Below are positions 60,382 to 64,000 of a stretch of DNA of 64,000 bases, in pieces (positions within the stretch are counted from its first letter, which is position 1; each line of letters opens with the position of its first letter). This stretch comes from Bradyrhizobium sp. CCGE-LA001 (GTDB lineage Bacteria; Pseudomonadota; Alphaproteobacteria; Rhizobiales; Xanthobacteraceae). Position numbers and translations under genes: made by a program. Location: NCBI RefSeq assembly GCF_000296215.2, contig NZ_CP013949.1, positions 5,635,501-5,699,500 of the forward strand. The letters run 5' to 3'. The notes beneath the pieces were generated by a model, which saw nothing but the letters and a program-made list of their open reading frames with translations, was not told the DNA's origin and searched no databases.

Positions 60382-61226
60382 GCAGCATCGCCACCCGCGA
60401 GGCGCCGCGCGGCTTCTCATTCGCCGAGTACATGACCTGCCTCACCGGCATCGTCTGGCGCGAGGGCCTGCGCTTCCTGCATCAACGCGAGCGCTTCGTC
60501 TCGGCGCTGGTGCGGCCTCTGGTGTGGCTGTTCATCTTCGCCGCGGGATTCCGCCAGGTGCTCGGCATCTCCATCATCCCGCCTTACGAGACCTACATCC
60601 TGTACGAGGTCTATATCGCGCCCGGCTTGATGGCGATGATCCAGCTCTTCAACGGCATGCAGTCCTCGCTCTCGATGGTCTATGACCGCGAGATGGGCAA
60701 TATGCGCACGCTGCTGGTGAGCCCGCTGCCGCGCGGGTTCCTGCTGTTCTGCAAGCTGCTCGCGGGCACGGCCGTATCGCTGCTCCAGGTTTATGCGTTC
60801 CTCCTGATCGCCTGGTTCTGGGACATCACCCCACCGCCGTCGGGTTACCTCACCGTGCTGCCGGCGCTGATCCTGTCCGGACTGATGCTGGGCTCGCTCG
60901 GCATGCTGATATCCTCCGGCATCAAGCAGCTGGAGAACTTCGCCGGCGTGATGAATTTCGTCATTTTCCCGATGTTCTTCGCCTCCTCCGCACTATATCC
61001 GCTCTGGCGGGTCCAGGAGGGCAGCCCCTATCTGTACTATCTCTGCGAGGTCAATCCGTTCACCCACGCGGTCGAGCTGATCCGCTTCGCGCTGTACGGA
61101 CAGATCAACTGGATCTCACTGTCAGTAGTCGCGATCTGCACAATCGCCTTCATGATCGGTGCGATTTTCGCCTATGATCCGTCGCGTGGGCTGGCGCGAC
61201 GCGGACCGGCGGGAGGCGAAGGATGA
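60378..61226 (+). CDS. ABC-2-type transporter permease (LutF-like)
   Basis: 282 residues, overlapping the ATPase gene by ATGA. Six hydrophobic segments of the ABC-2 kind, for example PLVWLFIFAAGFRQVLGIS, LLAGTAVSLLQVYAFLLIA and FVIFPMFFASSALYPLWRV. The motif ELIRFALYGQ near the end is typical of the family. With the ATPase it forms the inner-membrane pump. Direction of transport cannot be read from sequence; ABC-2 systems usually export, while genetics in Methylorubrum indicates a role in lanthanide uptake for the analogous pair. Confidence 0.92.
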   Translation: MSSIATREAPRGFSFAEYMTCLTGIVWREGLRFLHQRERFVSALVRPLVWLFIFAAGFRQVLGISIIPPYETYILYEVYIAPGLMAMIQLFNGMQSSLSMVYDREMGNMRTLLVSPLPRGFLLFCKLLAGTAVSLLQVYAFLLIAWFWDITPPPSGYLTVLPALILSGLMLGSLGMLISSGIKQLENFAGVMNFVIFPMFFASSALYPLWRVQEGSPYLYYLCEVNPFTHAVELIRFALYGQINWISLSVVAICTIAFMIGAIFAYDPSRGLARRGPAGGEG

Positions 61227-61831
61227 AGGCTTGGATTTTGGCTGCCATCGCAATTGCGCTGTCGGGCGCGGCTGCCCGCGCGGCTGATCCGCGCTATCCG
61301 GACTGGCCCTGCACCCAGGCGAAGGTGCCGGAGATTTCGCTTTCGGCCGTCTGGGCCGGGCCGGCGCTCGACGACGTCCAGAACAAGTGGAAGGACGACG
61401 CCAAGGTCAGCGCACTGGTCGCAAAGCTGTCGGCGCGCAAGACGCCGCTGGACGAGGCCGAGAAATCGGTGAAGGAGTTTCTCGCCGCCTCCGCCTCGGA
61501 CAAGTCCGCCAACGCAAAACTGCTGTTTGCCGGCCTGTTCGACACGCTCAACGCCCAGCGCTCCCAGGTCATGAGCGGGCTCGAACGCGTCAGCCGCAAG
61601 CAACGCGAGGCCGCCGACAAGATCCGCGAGGAGACACTTGCGCTTCAGGCGCTCCAGGGCGCAACGCCGCGCGATGAGGCCAAGGTCGAGGCCCTCAGCA
61701 ACGAGCTGATCTGGAAGACGCGCATTTTCGAGGATCGTCACAAAGTGGTGCGATTCGTCTGCGAGGTTCCGACCACGATCGACCAGCGCCTGTTCGCGCT
61801 CGGGCGCGTGATCCAGCAGGAAATGGAATAG
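61223..61831 (+). CDS. Exported helical protein of the quinoprotein ABC operon (LutG position)
   Basis: 202 residues, ATGA overlap with the permease. Signal peptide 1-20 (AAIAIALSGAAARA). The mature protein starts with DPRYPDWPCTQAKVPEISL and continues with helices VQNKWKDDAKVSALVAKLS, SGLERVSRKQREAADKIRE and VRFVCEVPTTIDQRLFALG. Two Cys residues (DWPC and FVCEVP) could form a disulfide. Proteins with the YPDWPC start recur in this gene context in methylotrophs. Function unknown; periplasmic partner of the transporter inferred from operon position. Confidence 0.8.
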   Translation: MKAWILAAIAIALSGAAARAADPRYPDWPCTQAKVPEISLSAVWAGPALDDVQNKWKDDAKVSALVAKLSARKTPLDEAEKSVKEFLAASASDKSANAKLLFAGLFDTLNAQRSQVMSGLERVSRKQREAADKIREETLALQALQGATPRDEAKVEALSNELIWKTRIFEDRHKVVRFVCEVPTTIDQRLFALGRVIQQEME

Positions 61832-61973
61832 CGTCAGCCTCACTGACGCCTCCGGAAAGTTCCCGCGATATCAGCGCGATCGTTAACCTTTCGCCGCGCC
61901 ATCCGGCGGAACCAAATCGCTCCGGGATGTCTTGTCGAAGTCAACCCAAGACATCCAACCTCGGGAGGCCTTG

Positions 61974-62276
61974 ATGGGAACAACGAAATTCATCCTCGGG
62001 AGCGCTGCGGTCGTCACCATGCTGACATCCAGCGCCTTTGCCGAAGACATGACCGGAATGATCACGCGGATCGATCGGCTCAACGGCACCATCTCGATCC
62101 AGCAAACGCAGAAAGGCACGGTCGGCGCCAGCACAGGCAACGCCGGCGCGCTCCAGGAATACAAGGCGAAGGACGCGGCAATGCTGGACGCCGTCCATGC
62201 CGGCGACAGGGTGAGCTATACGGCCACCGAGACGAACGGCACGGGTACGCTGACGAAGTTGCAGAAGCAAAAATAG
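61974..62276 (+). CDS. CusF-like periplasmic protein
   Basis: 100 residues from the ATG at 61974 with GGGAGG upstream. Signal peptide about 1-22. The mature region MTGMITRIDRLNGTISIQQ and AVHAGDRVSYTATETNG follows the small OB-like barrel of CusF/PF11604-type copper-binding proteins, but the His/Met/Trp ligands of true CusF are missing, so metal binding is doubtful. 142 bases after the ABC operon, perhaps with its own promoter. It has no EF hands, so it is not lanmodulin. Confidence 0.7.
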   Translation: MGTTKFILGSAAVVTMLTSSAFAEDMTGMITRIDRLNGTISIQQTQKGTVGASTGNAGALQEYKAKDAAMLDAVHAGDRVSYTATETNGTGTLTKLQKQK

Positions 62277-62315
62277 CTGCCTGCTTCCGGGGAGAGGCAG
62301 GCACTGCATCCAATC

Positions 62316-62873
62316 TTACTGGTCCGGGCGCGGTTCCGGCTGCGCGTCCTCGACGGGCAGCTTCGCACCCTCCCACCCGTCGGTGCCGTCACGATACCAG
62401 GCGATGTTGGAATATCCATACGCCATCGCACGTTTGGCCGCGTTCCAGGACATCCAGCAATCGGCGAGGCAATAGATCACGAGCAGTGCAGTCTTGTCGC
62501 CGTGCGAGGCGCGGGCGAGGCCGCGCTGGAGATAGTCGTCCATGGCCGGCGGCAGCATGCCGTAGCCGGTATCGGGCAGCCAGATGCTGCCCGGAATGTT
62601 CCTCCGCGGCGCATCGCGCCAGACGGTGCCTTCGGGAAGGTTCTTCGGCTTCGGCGGCCGCGGCATTACGTCGACGAAGGCCCCGCTCTTCGCGCGCCAT
62701 ATCTCCTCGGCCTCCGCCGTCGACAACACGCGTGCGCCGGCAAGTGCCGCCGGCACCGGTGCGCGGTATTGGTCGGTGCGATAGCCCTCGGGCTCGAACG
62801 GCTCCTGCTGCTGCGCCGATCCCTGCCCTGCCAGAATGGCAGCAAGCAGCGCAACGGCAAGATGCGGCCTCAT
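62316..62873 (-). CDS. PQQ-catabolism-associated CXXCW-motif protein
   Basis: 185 residues starting at 62873, overlapping the upstream gene's stop by ATGA. Signal peptide about 1-20. A rhodanese-like fold with PGSIWLPDTGYGMLPPAMD and the diagnostic LLVIYCLADCWMSWNAAKR (C-x-x-C-W) near residue 140. These proteins accompany quinoprotein alcohol dehydrogenases and may handle redox or cofactor maturation in the periplasm. Second gene of a leftward pair with the binding protein. Confidence 0.9.
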   Translation of the reverse strand: MRPHLAVALLAAILAGQGSAQQQEPFEPEGYRTDQYRAPVPAALAGARVLSTAEAEEIWRAKSGAFVDVMPRPPKPKNLPEGTVWRDAPRRNIPGSIWLPDTGYGMLPPAMDDYLQRGLARASHGDKTALLVIYCLADCWMSWNAAKRAMAYGYSNIAWYRDGTDGWEGAKLPVEDAQPEPRPDQ

Positions 62874-63754
62874 GGCGTCTTCTTGACCGTCTCCGCACCG
62901 AGCGGCCGGTTGCTCTCGTCGAGCAGCGGGACGCCGAAGTCGAGCAGGATCTTGTTGATCTCGCCCTGGTTCTCCTGAATCAGCTTGTTCAACTGCCGCT
63001 TCCAGTTCTGGTCGGCGGGACGCACGCCCATGCCGATGCGATAGACCAGCTTCGGTCCGGTGGTCTCCTTCACCAGCGGCGTGACATGGAACGACGCGCC
63101 GGCCTTTTTGGCGTAGTAGCCGGCCATCGGGCCCCACAGCACGCCGGCATCGATCTTGCCGGCGCTGAGATCGTCGATCATCGCCTGCGCCGAATTGTCG
63201 AAGCGCGTGTCGATCATCAGCTGATAGGGCTTTGCATCACCCATCAAGCCGGCCAGCGCCATGTTGGTTGCCGGCGGCGTACCGGCGACGATGCCGACAT
63301 GCTTGCCCTTCAATTTGGGATCCTCGAGCGTCTCGACGTCCTCAAGCCCGCTGCCGGCCTTGGCGACCAGCGCATAGCTCGTGCGGTAATAAGGATTGGT
63401 GCCCTGCACGAGATCGTCGCCCTGCGGAAAGCCCATGATGACGTCGCAGCGATGCGCACCCAGCGTCATGCGCACGAACCCGGCGGCCTGCGGAAAGAAA
63501 ACGTAATCGAGCTTTTTCTGGAGCTTCTCCGCCAGGAATTCGGCCAGCTTGTTCTCGAAGCCTTCGCCCTTCTCGTTGGAAAACGGCAGGTTGCGCGGAT
63601 CGGCACAGACGCGCAGCACCTTGGGATCGACCAGTTCGAAGGAGAGGTCGCCGGTCTCGCTCGTCTGCGCGACGGCGGCATCGCCGACCACGCAGGATGC
63701 AACCAGGACCCACAGTGAAAACAACCAGCGACGATGTCGTCCGGTCTCCGTCAT
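62870..63754 (-). CDS. xoxJ: Quinoprotein dehydrogenase-associated binding protein (XoxJ/MoxJ-like)
   Basis: 294 residues from the ATG at 63754 with GAGGAGG upstream. Signal peptide about 1-29. The type 2 periplasmic fold shows LRVCADPRNLPFSNEKGEG, CDVIMGFPQGDDLVQGTNP and YYRTSYALVAKAG, features of the MoxJ/XoxJ family. XoxJ is thought to help load or activate lanthanide-dependent methanol dehydrogenase XoxF. The neighbouring CXXCW protein and the divergent metallohydrolase support an xox rather than a general transport role. The symbol is by family; XoxF itself is not in the window. Confidence 0.88.
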   Translation of the reverse strand: MTETGRHRRWLFSLWVLVASCVVGDAAVAQTSETGDLSFELVDPKVLRVCADPRNLPFSNEKGEGFENKLAEFLAEKLQKKLDYVFFPQAAGFVRMTLGAHRCDVIMGFPQGDDLVQGTNPYYRTSYALVAKAGSGLEDVETLEDPKLKGKHVGIVAGTPPATNMALAGLMGDAKPYQLMIDTRFDNSAQAMIDDLSAGKIDAGVLWGPMAGYYAKKAGASFHVTPLVKETTGPKLVYRIGMGVRPADQNWKRQLNKLIQENQGEINKILLDFGVPLLDESNRPLGAETVKKTP

Positions 63755-63879
63755 CGCGCTTCCTCCTCGCTTTGTTTGAATGTTATCCATGCAACGCATG
63801 ACGCGCCATGTTTTGCCAATTGGTGTTGGCTTTCTTGTTGCAGTGCAGTGGGCCAAATCCGTTCAACTGAGGCAGAAAA

Positions 63880-64000
63880 GTGTCTCGCACCGCTTCAATC
63901 GTCTCGGCCTTGTCCCTGCTGGGGATCGCGACGCTAGCACGCGCCGGGGCGGCCGAATTGCCTGTGAGCGAAGTCGCGCCGGGAATCTTCGTACACTCCG
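63880..64000 (+). CDS. Start of quinoprotein relay system zinc metallohydrolase (partial)
   Basis: 40 codons up to the window edge, from a GTG with GAGG upstream. A signal peptide (ALSLLGIATLARAGA) leads to ELPVSEVAPGIFVHS, the beginning of the metallo-beta-lactamase-fold family that accompanies PQQ-dependent alcohol dehydrogenases. The zinc motif HxHxDH lies beyond the edge. Divergent from the xoxJ-like gene by 125 bases. Confidence 0.75.
   Translation, partial: MSRTASIVSALSLLGIATLARAGAAELPVSEVAPGIFVHS

Noticed and set aside
61974..62276. Lanmodulin-like lanthanide-binding protein
   Set aside because: No EF-hand loops (DxDxD pattern) in the sequence; it fits a CusF-like small barrel instead.

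Overview
The window looks like the chromosome of a Bradyrhizobium-type alphaproteobacterium (order Rhizobiales). Reasons: high GC with long antisense open frames; a ROSE-type RNA thermometer before a small heat-shock gene; a FixK-like Crp/Fnr regulator; many short Rhizobiales-style hypothetical genes; the AGCATGATC/GATCATGCT intergenic palindrome; and an XoxF-type methanol/lanthanide gene neighbourhood. This assignment comes from recognising protein families by eye, not from a database search.

Layout. (1) 1-20.1 kb is a loose accessory region. It holds an hsp20 operon with a ROSE thermometer, a small gene behind a LexA-like GTTC-N7-GTTC box, a winged-helix/TolB/TPR regulator divergent from a DUF1127 gene, a ketopantoate-reductase-like gene, an ABC_sub_bind solute-binding protein, and two MaoC-like hydratase paralogues flanking a FixK-like regulator. 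Between them lie long nearly empty stretches, very short genes and degenerate copies of one dispersed repeat. (2) 20.2-26.4 kb is a compact integrative or phage-satellite-like element: serine recombinase, a leftward replication operon (excisionase-like protein, Toprim primase, SF3-like helicase, small proteins) and rightward RHH and AlpA-type regulators. (3) 26.5-45.4 kb is a protein-quality-control island: groES-groEL behind a sigma-32-like promoter, an rpoH-type sigma factor, an NDUFS4-like gene, an ftsH split by a one-base frameshift, exported small proteins, a CLC channel, a class II aldolase, a broken marC, a peptidase C26/carboxylate-amine ligase pair, a DUF892 ferritin-like gene, a second hsp20, a Lon protease and HU. 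(4) 45.7-51 kb holds a thiolase, an apparently exported GH1 beta-glucosidase, a LysR/NTF2-like divergent pair and a GrlR-like protein. (5) 51-64 kb holds a TonB-dependent receptor, a histidine kinase and NarL-type regulator, S-formylglutathione hydrolase, a DUF3280 protein, an ABC-transporter operon (periplasmic binding protein, beta-propeller, ATPase, permease, exported protein), a CusF-like protein, a CXXCW protein, a XoxJ/MoxJ-like binding protein and the start of a quinoprotein-associated metallohydrolase.

How the genes fit together. Region 5 resembles in content the lanthanide utilisation and transport (lut) locus of Methylorubrum extorquens: outer-membrane receptor, periplasmic binding protein, beta-propeller, ABC ATPase and permease. 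The xox accessory genes beside it (xoxJ-like, CXXCW, metallohydrolase, fghA) suggest that a PQQ- and lanthanide-dependent alcohol dehydrogenase lies just beyond the right edge. Region 3 combines folding (GroESL, Hsp20), regulated proteolysis (Lon, FtsH) and an alternative sigma factor, and reads as a secondary stress-tolerance locus next to a mobile element.

No rRNA, tRNA or CRISPR array was recognised. Starts were chosen by Shine-Dalgarno position where one is visible. Several genes of 29-60 residues are reported because their start, overlap or composition supports them.
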